DNA of 64,000 nucleotides from Prinia subflava (lineage: Eukaryota; Chordata; Aves; Passeriformes; Cisticolidae): NCBI RefSeq assembly GCF_021018805.1, contig NC_086248.1, forward strand, positions 56,425,485-56,489,484, given 5' to 3'. Shown piece by piece: positions 1 to 14,950 of this stretch (positions are counted from its first letter, which is position 1; each line of letters opens with the position of its first letter). Both the position numbers and the translations under genes were made by a program. Below the pieces are notes generated by a model. The model made no database searches and was not told the DNA's origin. It saw only the letters and a list, made by a program, of their open reading frames with translations.

Positions 1-1827
1 TATAAATGTTATTTTGATTGATCATTATATAGCTGCTAAAATCTTTATTCATGTCAGATGGTTGAAATAAAAGCATTGAATAGAACATTTTTTTAAAATA
101 CATTTTCTTTCTTAGTTTAAAAATTCATTAAAGCCAAGATATGAGATCCAAGGTTTCTAGTCTTAGATTTTGAAAGAGTGTGACTTTGGGTTCAGATACA
201 TAACTCTGCTTTGTTTCATGGGAACAAATACGAATGTTGGAACGAGACAATGCTGAATGGTGTGGAAATTCAGATACTTTACTGTGGAGTCAGAAGTAGA
301 TGGTACAATGATCTTGTCTGATATTCTGCATAATGTGGCTACAGAGTCTTGTCAGGTTTATTGCTACCTCACCTCCCTCACCTCTGGCATTTCATGCCTG
401 GTTTGGACTTCAGGATTTCCAGTGATGTAAAATCCACCCTTCCTTATATGAGTTATTTGTTCAACCTTTTTTTAAACTTTTTTCTTATTGCTTGCTTTTG
501 TTTGATCTTCCAGTCACAGGATGCTTTTATATCTTTCCTTTGAAGAGCTTTGTGCTACAAGTTGCTGCTCCACTAGGGAGATATTTGTAGGCCATGGTCA
601 AGTTGCCTCTCAAATTTGTATTTGATGAAGTCATCATGGCCCTTTCATCCAGGGTTAAACAATCTTGCATTTGACACAAGAGAAAAACAAGCACAGTTCC
701 AACAAAGTAGCAAACACAGCTATAAATTTGAGCCCTTCTAGATGACTCACAGTAACAAGTACCTATATACTAAATCAAGTTCAGAAAAAAAAATCCCCAC
801 TTTTAACATTGGTTATATTTGCCAAAATAAGACAAGGTGTAAGAGAAACAGAGATCATGTTTAGACTATCAAAAAATGGGACTTATTGCCATTTTTCTCT
901 TTTTATGTAGTCTAAAGGAGGTCAAATTAAAGACTACAATTTAACTATCACAAAGAAACTGATGCACTATACCCTATAATAAAAATTATAAAATGTGCCT
1001 GAAATAATTTTGAGCGTGGAATTTAACTTTTAATAAACCAAGGGATGCAGAGCTGACACAACACTCACAATGAACAAGGTATGTTGATCAGAGTGGGCAG
1101 AGTTCCCACATGTTCACAGGGTGCCTCAGAGTTGTGGGTACCTTCCAAGGCTATACTTCCTTGTTTTCCAGGAATCAGACTGAAAGTGTCATAAGACTGT
1201 ATTTTCTGGTTCTTACCAGCTGTAACCAGAGCAAAGTCATTAACGTGTACATTATCCCATTCTTGTTTACAAACAGTTAATGCAGGAAAGTCAATGTTAA
1301 CTGAATTCACTTCAGGTTTGGTTAAAGATTTGGGCAAACGCTGGAGTGAGATCCCACTTTGCCTGAACTAATTCTCTGCCCTGGGTTGTAAACCCTCAGA
1401 AATAGTTAGTGAACCTTGCATGCTCCCAGCTTGCCTTGAACTGCTTCTGGCCTGAACAAGGAGCATTTTTGCCATGGATGAGCAAGTGATATGTCTCAGC
1501 AACAATCATATCTGCCTACAGTGATAATTGTTCTCTGGCTGTTCACTCACATAGCACCTATTGCCAGAGAGAAGATATGACTGGATTTTGCTTCAGATAC
1601 TAAGTGTGCTTATTGTGTAGGCAGTTTGCAGACCTTCTAGAGTATATCCTCTCTCTGTCCTAGGCACTAGAATAGAAAACTGGTTCCAATATTGTTTTGT
1701 TCTGTGTTTTTCTGTATGTGGAAAGAAGTGAAAGCAGTGACCACTCATGCGGTGATGTATGCCTTCCGTGAGACAGGGAAAATTGATAATATGTGGCATC
1801 TTGAAGTACTGAGCCTCAGGATTAATT

Positions 1828-1895
1828 GGATAATTATCTCAATTTTACAGATGGAAAATCTAAATAACAAAGAGTTTGAAGATTTGTTTGGAATA
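1828..1895 (+). mobile_element. Possible MIR fragment
   Basis: The sequence aattatctcaattttacaga followed by tggaaaatctaaataacaaa gagtttgaagatttg resembles the sense MIR 3' core (attatccccattttacagatgaggaaact...). The match is short and diverged. Confidence 0.4.
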
Positions 1896-4800
1896 GGCTT
1901 TATTTTCCAAGCCTCCAATTAATTTTCATGATGAAGTGATATCTCCTAATACATTCTTACATAAGTATGACAATCAGTTTACACATACAGTGGGGTTTAT
2001 ACCAATGGAGAAGCCCTTTTTTTCTGTGTATTTCTTGATGCTCAGCAAGCTCCTGGGGATCCTTTTTCCAAGGCTTGCCGTTCTGCCATGTATTCAGATA
2101 CAAAGGGACTGAACTCAGTTGAGACAGTGGACCTGAAACCTTGCCAACAGGATTAACAAGCCCTCAAAACCTCATGTATATAGGATTTGCTCAGAAACAG
2201 GGGTGAATTACTCAGGAAAGGAGCTAAATTTGTTCCTGAATTATTAGTTCTGTTGTAACACAGGCGCAGCTTCTTGGCAGCAGTGAGAGGAGGTAAAGGA
2301 TAATGGCTCTGATGTGTGCAGGGTCCACACTGAGTCAGATGAGATTTACAGCTGCTGAGAAAATCAGGAGCAATCTGCCTGAGGGATTCTGTGAGATCTA
2401 GAAGTCTTTCTGGCATTCCCCAAGGTTCTTGTTCCACCCCAAATGCCACCATAGACTAAGCCCTCTTATGTTCCCTGTGCAGTGTCTATGCTGGCAGTGA
2501 TGGGGAGCTCTCTACAGTCATCTCTGTCCCTGTAGAAGGATGCTGGCACATCCTTTAATCTTGTCTGGAACACAAACTTTTTCATACAGGGCAGATATGT
2601 TTGACTGAAGAACAGAAGGTGAGGCTGGAGGAGGAGCAGAAATGTACCTGGACCCACCAGCAGCAAGTGCATGGTGCAGTCACCAACTGCCCTGTCACAT
2701 CACAACTTCCATTTCCATTGCCTGTGGTGTACATATCCTGAGGAAGCCTAATGCCACTTGCTCTAGGGACAGCTTCAATGTCCTACTAACTGGGAAGTGT
2801 TGATATTTTCATAATACTGCACTTCACTCCTGTGACAGCAAGGTCAAGAACATATTATTACAAGAAAAGATTGTCTACTGTACTTAGGTTTGACCTTTTC
2901 TTTTTAAAGTGCCTGATCATTGTCCCTTTCTTATTCCCTGCTAAGAAATCATTTGACCTGAAAATGGAAAGGAAATGAGGCTGGCTAGAAGCAAAATGTT
3001 TTTGGAGAGTCATTGTCTACCTGTGCTACACTTGAAATCCTATTTTCATTAATTTCTGACAACTCAGTGACATACTGAAGAAACATTCTTGTTCTCTGTT
3101 TAAAACAGTGAAAAATCTCACTCTACCTTCAGGAGTGAGACCTCTGTTAGAAATATCTACAGGTAAAGAAAGTAAATTAGCACAATCTGTACTTTTTTAC
3201 TTAGTTCATTTATGGTTGCAATGGTTGTTACATAAATGCTCAAAGGAAGAAATGAAACAAAGCTGTATAGGGGATGTAAACGGATGTCTAAATAATGCCG
3301 TTGTTGTATGCTGTGTGAGTGCAAAACTTGAAGTGGAATCATATGCAGCTATGACAAGCCCATGTTATTCTACACCCATATTTTGCAAGAGGTGGTGGAG
3401 GTGGAGTGATGCTGGCCCGATAATGAGGGCAGTGATTGTTATTCACCATTTGGAAACAGGTATAGACACTGAAGTTACTTAAATGAATAGGCTACTGCTA
3501 TGTCAGGGGATAATTATCTTAGCTTTTATCTGTGGGTTTCTTCTGACTCTCCTGACGGGAGACAAAAGTGGCTGGGTCACTCATGCAGCTTAGCAAGCAA
3601 TACATGCCCACTGCATCACAGCCAGTCACAGAGGTATCCCTCACCTGCATAGCAATGGCTCTGATCTGACGAAGATCCCAGCACTGGGTAGAGTAATGGC
3701 ATGGTGGCCATCAAAGGATTTATGTCATCCTTTGCATGGCCTCAGTATGGGCTCACTGCTGTCAACAACAGTGGGATCATTTTCCAACATTTCCCACTTC
3801 CCTGGATGTCAAGGCAGCTTAGGTACCCAGCATCCTATCCCTCCCTGCTTTTGCTGTCAGCCACCCTGGGTACAATACAGCATGTATGTCAGTACAAACA
3901 TACATGTTGGCATTAAGACATGACTTTGGGGTAGTAAGCTCTAAAACTTCATTCTACCCAAGAAATAGAGGGACTTAAGCCATAAAGTTCTGTATGAACA
4001 TCATTCTTATCTGGATGGACTTTTTTTTATACTGCTCAGCCCATGCAGCAATATCCAGTTTGGCTAAAACGTGGTTTAAATCAGATTTAAACCAAATTTT
4101 GCAATCCACAATACAGGCTCCAAGATAGGAATGAACAGGGCCTGCACAGTCCCTGCAGTCTGGCTTTGCATTTGCAAACAGTGTTACTTCTGAACGTTTG
4201 ACAGTTTGATATTTGATGCTGTCATCATTAACAAGATGATCTTGCACAAAAGGCCTGGCCAAAAGTTCAGCATAAAACATCCAACTACTTCCATGTCCAC
4301 TGAGCATGTATATTGGTCCTTGGCCTCTGCTGCTGTGAACTGTCTCTACCCATGTGTTTTGAGAAATAAGGAAAGAACAAGGTGCATTTCACCACTTATT
4401 TCAAATAATAAACCACCAAAACAGGACTTCTGGGATGTGTTAGTACTTTCTCTTCCAATTCACTTTGATCACAGCATCAAGAAAATTGGGACTTGTTAAA
4501 TAAGAAAATATTTAACATGCCAATAACTGTCAACAATCATTGCAACTCTGAAAAGCAATTGCTCTTTCTTTCAAGGTACAAGTATTTGCTTGCATTCAGT
4601 TACTTAATCAGATGTGGGAATGCTGGTTCATAGCTACAGATCTTTCTGAAGTCGGTTCCCACTTGTGGTTAGAGAGTCAGAGATTAAGTTTTTCCATTCC
4701 TCTAAAAGATTTATTCAGTGTGTAGGTCTTTTTCTTTCCAGCTGTCCACAAAACTTTAAAGCAAATGTAGCATGAGCAGTGGTCCATCCTTATCACTAAG

Positions 4801-7800
4801 ACTATCAGCAGGATTAACTGACTTATGAATTTTGGCTTTGGTACAAGAAGAGCCTATGCTTCTCCCTCAAAGAAATTGAAGCAGCATTCTCAGTGAAATG
4901 ATAGCGTATGATCCAAACCCACCCAAACAGATTTTGAGGTTGTGACAGAATTGAGCAAGTCTGTTACTATCAGCCTCACCACAAGACTGCTGCCAAGACA
5001 CTGAAAATTCAAAACTAAGCACACACAGCAGTTTCACTGAAAGAAAAACAGTATTGACTAATGTTCTACGAAGGCATCAGATCTTTCCCCCGCCCCTAAA
5101 ACTCTTTGCAAAACTTAAAGGAGCAACATCCTCTGAAGACCTCCTGACAGCTCATAAAGGAATTTGTATAGGCTTATACGTCTACAAATGTTCCTACAGG
5201 TCTTATTTCCACTCTTCTCAGTATTGCTGGAATGAAATGTAAGGAAGAATCAGGCTGCTAATGGCATCCGTGGCAGTGAAACAATCTGAGTTTCGCAGCA
5301 AGAAGGTTGGAGAGTGTCCAAATTGCCTTTTTTCCTGCGCTCTTCCAGCAAGAGTAGGTTCAGTGAAGATTTCAGCATGTGCTAATGTGGTAAAAACACA
5401 GATTGACAGACTACTGCAGCAATTCCATCGCTGGAAGATTGCAAACATTGCCACCACAGGCAAGCCTGAGAGAACAAGGAGAAGCCAGATCAGTGATTAG
5501 ATAGTCTTCTGAATTGCGTGTGAAATGCCCCACCAAATGCAGGCAAAGCCTTGGACTGAAACTGTGGCAGTGGCTGTTTCCGTGGCAGGAAATGACAGAT
5601 TTGCAGTTTCATCTTCCAATTGTGCCTATAAAGAGGGACCCTAGAAGAGGCACATTGTGATGGAGGAACTACCTGAGCATAAAAATATTTTATGGTGTAT
5701 CTAGGTCTTCTAGAGATGAATTCCTAGATCCTGATCTTCAGAGTCCACCCAAAACTATAGAGTGTGGAAAGTATTGAGCAGTGCTTTATCAGGGTGGAAC
5801 TTCGGCAGTATCAATGTTCAGAATCAATCCAAATATTGATATTAAATGTTATTTTGACACATTAGGAATATAATAAGCATAGTTATCTGACATGCTGAAT
5901 TTGAAAAACAAAAGCCATCCTCAGAGACAGCTGGAACTGAAAACCTTATAACACTTCAGTAATGCATATGAAAGCAAAACTAAGCAGAAAAACCCTGGAC
6001 TTCCAATTCTGACAAAAAGCCCCTGATGATTGAAGTACATAGATGTCTGAAATTCTTCCAGTTTGTGTAATCGGATTTTAAAGGTATTTTTCTTTTCAGA
6101 TATATGATATTTATCTTGACAGAGTTTACTCAACAGTTTAATTGTTCCATGTGTTTCCCTTCGGTGCTTTGAAAAGAAAGCTAGTTTGTTCTTTTCATCT
6201 GTAGCCATTCCCTAAGTAGCTGTCATTTATTATGTAGAAAGAAGGATTGTGTTGTATTTCTGTAAGCATTTGGCTTTGCATGTAGCTATATTTTCCATTC
6301 TGTAAGTGTATCTTGGGGCTTGGGGAATTGTTTTGATGAAAGGAGAGCTTTTTAAGCCAAAATATCTTTATCTCTCAAAGAGCCTCAGTTCCTGCGGGCT
6401 AGATTAAAAAAAAAAGAAATCCTCAAGAAACCAAACATCATCATCTTAATAAATGCTGGCTTTTAGACACCAACCTTCTAGGGTATAATCTGTAATTCTA
6501 GGTGTATAGGAATCTCTGCAGATACCTTTTCAGCACCACTTGGTGCTTCACAGTAAGAGTAACAGCCAGTATCTTGACAGTTGGGGGAGAAATGTTAGTA
6601 TCAGCTATCTAACTCTTGCCTTTTAAGAGTTGCTTTTGAAAAGCTTCTCAAGAGTATCAATCCCTGTTTTTATCTAACAGACGAAGCCTGTCAACAAATG
6701 CTCCAGTTTTGACAGGTCTTTCCGACCTACAGAAATCAGATCTGTTTCTCCTGCCTTCAATGAGTTTGCTTGAAATAAAGCTGAACCGCTGATGACAAAA
6801 CTTGGGCTCTCTCAAGAATGAGACCTTTGGGAAGCAGGCAGACACTGTAGTTTTCCTTCCCATCTGCACTTCACCCCTCAACCCCTTAATACCCAAAAAA
6901 GGGGCTTTGGAAGGTTGCCTAGGGTTCAAGCAAGCTACAAGGTTTTGTGTGTGCTCTTACAGACTGATGCAGCTGCAAAAGTAGGCATCCTCCATTTTCA
7001 CCTGGACAAGCTTATTACCCAGTAGTAGTTAGAAGATGCTTTGGGAGTAGAGAGGTGTTTGTCTTCCCCACCTAAGAGATTTGACAGTTATCTAAATCGG
7101 AGTCCTCAGATTTCCTCTTCACACTTTTAGTAACAACATGTGGGAGGTACCCCCTCCCAGCAGCTCCTCTTATCTTTCAAGAGCAGGAGTGGATCCCACC
7201 ACATCCTCTTCAAGACCATTTTATCCCTTCTTCATGGCTCAGAGAAATAAATCTAACCTCTTTTTGTCTTTTCCATTTGCTTGCTTAGCACTATTCTGAG
7301 CACTTAAATGTGCGCAAGATTTAGGCATGTAGGCAGTAGATTCTGCTCCAGAAGGCAGATGTTATCACGTGCTACCACCCCACTTGTCAAATGTTTATTG
7401 GAATTAACACATTTGTGTGTTGTTTTCGTTTTACTTCTGTCTGCAAGTCCACTTATCTGCAAAAAAAATCTTAGTTTCAAAGGAAAGCAAAACCCCTCAG
7501 GGTCTCACATGACAGCTCACACTTAAGGATTTCTTAACTAGAAAGTTTGGATTCACTTTAAGTTCTTTTATACTGGAATTGCTAATCTGTGGAAGTCCCA
7601 TGGACCTGAGTCCTTCTTCTTCCAGACTCATATGCCTTTTTTAGGCATCAGATGAGATGACACCCACCCCCAATTCCCCTGAGCTCTGTCTCTGGAAAAT
7701 TTGGTATTTTTTTCCCTAAAAATTTGATTCTCCAACTTATGCAAAACTACCACGTGATGTTAAAAGCAATAATGTCTTTTCCAGTAAGGCTCCAAAATTC

Positions 7801-10800
7801 TTTTGAGAGAGTGTGACTGTTTTGAGCCTGAGCAGAATTTCTTTTTGTTTTAAAGGTAAATGTTAATATGACGTGATACAGTATAGGCCAAACAAAGTCT
7901 TTGTGTAGCTGCACTGCTTCTTTGGAAACAATTATATTTCCATTAATGCAAATGGTCAAAAAAGTTGATTTGTCATGCATCTGTCAGATCTAAAGAGTGC
8001 ATTACAGAAACTCTTTTAGAACATCCTGAGCTAACTATTCAGAAGGATGGAAAGATTTCATAACATGGAAACTCTATAATTAGACATAGAGCAAGCACAC
8101 TGCATTAAGAGAAAAGACAGAACTCTTGGGGTGTGGATTCCATTAAATTACCTTAAACGAGCAGCAGGCACTGTATTAACTAACATTATAATAGGATTTA
8201 CACAATACATGACTTTACAATGGAGTACTTAGCCAATTATAGCCTCTTTGTGCAAAGAGGAAAATTGTACGTAAGAGGTTCTTCTAGACAGAAAAATAGT
8301 GATACCTATTTCTAAACTGCAAAGGAATGCAGCATCTCCAATGCTGAGAACAAAATTGTTCACTGTGTTACTAGCAGCGACCAAGACACTTTGGGTGTCT
8401 TGTCTGGTCTGAGACTTCCAGGGGTAGACACACCCGGGCATACAGAGTAGCCAGAGGAAGAAACTAAGTTTTCTTTAAAAAACATATTTCGGGGTCAGAG
8501 ATTAATTTCTTCAGAGAGAAAGGACATACAAGAGCATCCCTAGTCAATGCTCAAAAGCACGGCCTGGGCAGGCCATGCAATGTCCCTTGGTGGGGAGGGG
8601 TGGACACAAACTGGCCAGGGGATGCACTCAGCTATTTTGCAGAGCTAGTGTAGCTGTCTGCATGTGCTCTTAACAACACATATATGAAAGAGTTTGTTTT
8701 ATCTGTAGTGCTGTTACTCTTTAAGAGAGTATCAATTGCCTGTCAGATTGTTTTTATGACCTTGTCACACAATGCAACAGACTCCTCTATTTATCTACTG
8801 TGAAGCACGGAATTATCTTCAAAATGAGATGAAGCAATGATTACAAGATGGGCAATAAACAGATTTAAATCAAACTCTATTTGAAGAGAGCAACTCCAGT
8901 TGCTCCTGCTAAATATAACTTTTGTAGACCAAAGGTATCTAGTACAGCATTTGACTGTAAAAAACCCTCTTTTCAAACTAACAGCTTTTGTACTGGTTTT
9001 GTTCATTGTTCATTTTCTTCTTTGATATCTGGTACTAAATATTACCAGAAGCTGAATTCTGGAGAAATGGAGAACATTCTTCAATTCTACTGAGAAAATC
9101 TCTTTGCCTCATGTGGTTGACCACTTGATAATCAGAAATGAGCTTTGTCTGTCTTGCATGACAGAACAAAATTGAAAAAAAAAATTTGTCTACTGTGTTG
9201 GACTCACATTCCTCATACACACTCAGCTGTGTATTTTTGGGCTACTACCACCAATGTAGGAAGGAATACTTTTCTTTCATCTCTTTAACTGTCAGCAAAG
9301 TCATTTGAATCTGACTTGAAAAGGTGCTAGATAAAAAACATTTTAAAAGAAAAAAATAAATTAAGGAAGAGAGAGAAAAGGATGTAATTTCCAGTTCAGG
9401 TATTATGGAAACCCCATGGAAAGAATAATAATTTTCCAGCTGTAGATATCCTCAGGGAAAACACTTGACAGTTTCTTTAAAATAAGAAATATTTTCATTA
9501 TCTTCAGTAGTGTTGAACCAGCATTCAAAAAGGAGGAGAACATGTTTTTAGATTTTGATCTTGATTTGTCCAATTAATTTACTAAGTCTGTGGCACTTGA
9601 AGAGACCTGTGATGGATGTACAAATGACTGAGTGCCTCACTGCATATTTGTAAAGCAGATGATTGATGTATCACATAATTTCTTTGAGCCATGGAGCTGA
9701 TTTATATGCTCTGTGCTATATAGACATTCTCTTTGTCAGTTGGGGCTGTAAAACCCCCCACAGGCAATTGTCTGCTATTCAGTCTTTCCCATTCACTGAA
9801 ATTACACATAATTTTAGCCTGTGCATTTGCAAACTATACTTTGCCATTTCCATTTGAAAATGCCTTTGTGTTAAACATTTTTGACTTGTCTAAATAAATA
9901 TTATCCATAATAACCCTATATCAATCCATTACAAACCCATGTAACTACGTACTGCATTTAGATTTAATCCCTGAAACAAAGCCTGTTCCCACCTCACTCA
10001 TGTGTTCCTTTCACAGCTGATACTCACAGCTGCAGAGAAATCTGAGCAACAGAGAAATCTGTGACTGCTTTCATCTTGCTAAAGTGATAGGATCTGCAAT
10101 AAAATAATGTTTGAGTCCCCAGCCTTCATATATACACACGATTAAATCCCCAAAGCTCAGAGACCTACTGGCAGGTAAATAAGCCTGTACTTATGGGTGG
10201 AGGTAAGTATTCAAGTGTGCTCAGTTCCAAATTCCATCAAAACCTCATTAGTGATACATTTATATCATTAGCTGGAAGAGCTTTAGTGTAGTCAGCTAGA
10301 AACAACTATTTAGGAAATAGCTATAAGCTCTGCTGGTGAAAAATGGCTTTTTCATTAGAGACTGTCAACTCACAGGATTAAGCTACAACTTTGACTTGTG
10401 ATGATCCAGAAAAGACAGACTTTCTACAAGCAGAAACTGCAGAATGAAGAGAAGTACAAAATACCTTCTTTACTGTTCTAATTGCTCATTGTGAACCACT
10501 TTCTTCTCTAAAACTCTCTTCAGTCTTCAGCCAGTGCTATAATACATTTATGGAGCAGCTTGTCATGACTGGATTTACTTGTAAATGAAAAGCGGTCAGG
10601 GAAGCTGTGGAGTTTCAGTGGTTGTGGATTCTGAAGTTAAATTACATGTCGTATAGAACTTTTTCCTTTACTGGTTTTAACATTTTCTTCCTTAGGATTA
10701 AGTTGCATGTATCCTTCTCAGTATAACATGGAGCATTGCAAAAGGAATATCTGATAGATTATCTCTCTGTGTGTCATTTTTATGAACACAAGGTGCAGTT

Positions 10801-12639
10801 TCCCAGCTCAGTGAGATAAGCCCCCATCTTCCAGTCTTAGAGGCCATGGCAAAACATACTCTGAAATCTGGAGTAACCCACTCTAAAGGCAGGAACATTC
10901 TGTGCATTAATATATTAAACTTCAGCCAGATGTCACTATGTTTGACTCTTCTGTTTTGGCAGACAGTTGCATATCCCTGTATCTTTTATATTTAAAGTCT
11001 GCTTACAATGTAAAGTCTTTTATTCCACTAATCTTTTATACATTATTTTCTTCTTCCTTCTGTGCTTAAATTGGAATTTTTCAGTTGTTTTTAATTTTCT
11101 CTTTCCAGACCTATTTCTACTTTTTAATATTCCCATGGAGCAGACAAATAAAGCAGCATTTTATGGAATGATGTTAATAATTTTTTTTCTGCTAGGTCCT
11201 TTTCCTGGAAGAAGAACAACAAGGGACAAAAGAGAAACCAAAACACATCAATATAATCTTCATTGGTCTTTCTCAAATCACTGCGTGAGGCATGCCAGCA
11301 AGACAACAAAGCTCACACCAATGTCAGTCTGAGCTACAGGCTCAGGGACCACTGGCTCTTTGTCTGTCCTTTGCTCCTTGATGATGTCTTTCCAAAGGAT
11401 CCTGCTTACCGGGGTCTCTGCCAGACACTCCAAAGTGGATTTCATTATATAGATGAAGAAAAAAGACATCATTTTTTCTGCAAGGCCTTTCAGAGGCATG
11501 TGTTGCCCTAGTATTGCTGTTCTCACCCACAGCAGATAAATCTATCTCACATCCTTCCCCTTGTCATTCCATATAGGATTCACTGGATGGAGGGCTCTAC
11601 TCCTAAATGTATGCATAGAGTGTCTGCTTTGCTGGGTGTGGGATTGACCTGAGCCAAGCTACTTTCTGTGGCATCCAGGCTGCCTTCTAGAATAATCACA
11701 CTTAATTCAAGACCCTACAGTGTGTACTGAGTAGTTATAATTATTCCATCAAAGTGCATTACTGTGTTTCTGCCTCTATCAGGTGTAATCTGCCATCAGG
11801 TTGTTAATTTGCCTAGGTTTGTTGGAGACTCACAGTCCTCTCCAGATTTGATTTCACTGAACAATTCTATAATTCTGTTACCCAAATTTCCCTTTTTTAA
11901 TCTACTTTTCTTTTCCAATTTGTCTTTTATTGCAGCACTTTTCACATATATTGGTTCCAGAAGTATTTTTGTCCCACATTTGGCTTTCAGGAATTTAATT
12001 TCCTCTGTTGTGTGTGTGCATATGTTAGTGTATTAACTAGCACTTACCAGGGTGTAAATCACAGGGTGCCTCATTACCAAAACGGATCATTAAATGTAGG
12101 AGGGCTATTTATCTAAAATATGTGAGAAAACCATCTTTTCCTAAAAATCCCACTCAGATCTGTCAGCAAACCCTTTCTTTATGGAGAGCTAGTCAGATAT
12201 TTTTTCATCTCCACATTTTCCTAGTCCATTAAAAGGCATTTATTTTTATGATGCCTCTTTATGCAAAATATTTCATCTGAAACGTATTCTTACCCCATCT
12301 CAAATACAAGTTCCTAGAAACTGCAAGTTATTTGTAGGAATGATTTGTAAGTAGAACTATCTCAAATAATTGCCCAGCCTTTGTCTTGGGTACATTTCTT
12401 TCAGCATTCCTCATCTCTGAAGCAAGACTTGAAATATGGTAAAGTGCTGAAATCTGACTGAATTCAAGAGCTCTTCCATACACAGGGGCCTTGAACATCT
12501 TTCAATAGCAAAATAAATTCCTGTTCTGGATAACATGATCCAAAAGTGTCGCTGAGAGTAATTAACTTCCACTAAGCTGCAAAGAACTTATCCAGAAAGG
12601 TGGCAGTATTGAATTCCCTGCAGCACTACTTAAGATTTT

Positions 12640-12910
12640 CCTGGTGCTCCCTCACAGACGATGCTGGGCATGGATAGAGTGCCGTGGGTGGAGGAAGAAA
12701 AGGCAGCCGCCTCAGAGGCCTCCATCTCTTTCTTGTCATGACATGGGTTCTGTCCTACAGAAGTGATAAGAGAGGGTAAGAGATCCAAACGTGCCATGTG
12801 GGGCTGCAGGGCTGAGCACCCCGCTCAGCACCCCTGAGTGCCCCGACACGCAGCCGTGGCTGTGCTGGACACGCTCCCGGCCGGCTGAACTCACGGTGCC
12901 TAAATGGAGT
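12640..12910. other. GC-richer patch in intron 2
   Basis: A local rise in GC and CpG (ccccgacacgcagccgtggc, cacgctcccggccggctg) in AT-rich intron. No exon or repeat is recognised. Confidence 0.35.
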
Positions 12911-13270
12911 AGAGGCATTGCCCTTTCCCTCCTCTCACCCCTTAGCTAGGGGCTGCACAGGGCTTTTGTTTAGCTGTGGAAAGAAAAGGCAGCTCTAGAC
13001 ATCCAAGGCCTGCTAGATAGAGATGTGTCTGTGGTGCTTCAGGACAAATGCCAGCTGATGGGTAGGGCAGCAGGAGTTTTTTTAAACAAAGAGGAAAGAA
13101 CAGAACAAGCCTTGAACCTAGCTCTTGGCTCTGAGAAAAAAAAAATAAAAAAGAAAGATATTTTGAGCTCACTAACAAGGTCCTATCTTTTGCTTATTTT
13201 GAGAAGGGTTTGCAACAAGGGCATACAGTGCAAGTGGAATACACAGGTCATGCAGAGCATGAAAGATTTT

Positions 13271-13274
<4 letters not shown>

Positions 13275-13306
<32 letters not shown>
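13275..13306. repeat. (TG)16 microsatellite
   Basis: Sixteen perfect TG units preceded by a short T run, in SGK1 intron 2. The alternating purine-pyrimidine pattern favours Z-DNA under supercoiling. Confidence 0.95.
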
Positions 13307-13307
<1 letters not shown>

Positions 13308-14529
13308 ATGTGAGTATGATTTTCTTCTTGTAACACAGCTTGGTAAAGCCTCACCTGAGAGATTTAAATCACACCCAGTTTTCCCCATATTTGCCTCTCC
13401 CTATTTAGCAGACTGCAATGCAACTCTGAGAGGTGTGTTGCCCGCTCTTTTGAAACCAGCTTATTTGCACGAGGTATTCATTACACAGCACAGTCATTTA
13501 TTTTGAAAGCAAATGTACCCTCCTCATCAAGCCAGTGAGTTATGTGCAACCTGAACTATGGAGATAGACATGGAAAAGTGAGGTTTGGTTATTGTAAATC
13601 ACTACCCTGGCAGTGGTCCAAGCCCTTAGGGCTTCAGCTGTTACACTAGCAGAGCAGATATAAGCTCCCATATAACTAATCCACATCAGTTACAAAAAAC
13701 AATAATATACCTATGTAAGCCAGTCATGTGAAAATTAGCATGATTTTCTGGCAATGCTTGATAATTATCTAGTCCACTGTAAATAAAGCAGAAAAAAAAA
13801 GTCATAAAAATGCAGAGATAATACACTATCATACAAACAACAGAAGAGACTTAGTAGAGGTTACATCAGTAATAATTTTTATAAATTCGAACTGGCACAT
13901 GCTTTAATAGAAAAGCCTGGGGAAGTGGAAATGAGGGCATATAATAAGAAAAAAACTCATTATTTAAAATACTTTTAGTTTCAAAATAATCTTATTTGCG
14001 CTAAGCCAATTTTTAAAGACTCCACTACATAATTACAATCACAGTAAACAAGCAGTAATGATTTTTTTCCCTTGTTCTGTGCTGGAAATAAGAATAGGAA
14101 TATAGACACATGTCCCCTTGGGTTATGTGTTTTAATCAGGTTGGTTTTTATAAGGCCTTTTTCAAACTGATCAGAATAGCCTGAAGCCTGTCAGAAAAAG
14201 CTTGTTACCTAGAATAAGACATTAATAATATTTCACGGTTGATTTGTTTTTGAGTTAATTTGCCCTTGAGCTAAAGAACAGGGCCAGTAGGACCCTTGTA
14301 CAGGTTGGTGTTGAGCACAACACAAAGGAACTATAATCATTATACCAGTACCTGGTTGTGGTACTGAAAACCAGAGAAGGAAGAGCAGTGGAGAAAAAAA
14401 CAACAATTATCCAGGAGAGATGACCTGCACAATCCAAGCTCCGTGCTGATTTAACAGAGATCACATTCTCTTCTCCTTGAAATACAGAGCTGCCTGTTCG
14501 AGTTCATTGGTTTAAAGTGAGGGGAGTTA

Positions 14530-14950
14530 TTTCACACTTATTCAGCTTGTGCCATTTGTAACCCTCGAACAGAATCGCACCCAGAAACTCTCTTTATACC
14601 TTAAAAAGGTCACACACAGAACTCCTTCAGCCTTTATTATTAAAAGCTTCCTGCCTGGTTTTACTGTAGAGAAAAAGGCACTGACTTTACATTTAATCAC
14701 ACCAAGGACTCTGTGCTTTAACTCACTTAAAAGACTCCTTACGCAGGATAGCTTTATCCAAGAAGTCTTTTGCCAGACAATGATGTTTTTAAAGCAGCAT
14801 GCAAAATATCTCTCATGCTGCAGACTCCAGCTGCTGAGTAAGCAGCCTCTGCACAGCCTGCAGAAAGGAGACTGCGAGGTCCAGGGGAATCTGCATTCAG
14901 CCAAATCTACCCCATATGCATGCGAAACATAATGGAAATCAGTTGTGAGG
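14530..14950. promoter_or_regulatory. Possible conserved non-coding block in intron 2
   Basis: About 400 bp of non-repetitive, mid-GC sequence is open on both strands for about 120 codons but has no recognisable protein. It ends with a POU-like tatgcatgcgaaacataatg segment. The two overlapping frames are mutually incompatible as real genes. Listed as a possible regulatory block because it stands out from the AT-rich surroundings. Confidence 0.2.

Noticed and set aside
3108..3482. 124-codon plus-strand frame
   Set aside because: No recognisable domain, ordinary AT-rich composition, no splice signals of note and an antisense frame also open; consistent with chance.
4213..4260. tcatcatt segment as the third SGK1 exon end
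   Set aside because: The flanking codons on the minus strand do not continue the expected W-T-N-D-D-P or upstream NILTKPDP-like residues, and no splice sites fit.
5500..5880. Possible solo LTR (tgtgaaatg... with a cctataaagag TATA-like site)
   Set aside because: No matching terminal inverted ends, target duplication or known LTR family could be seen.
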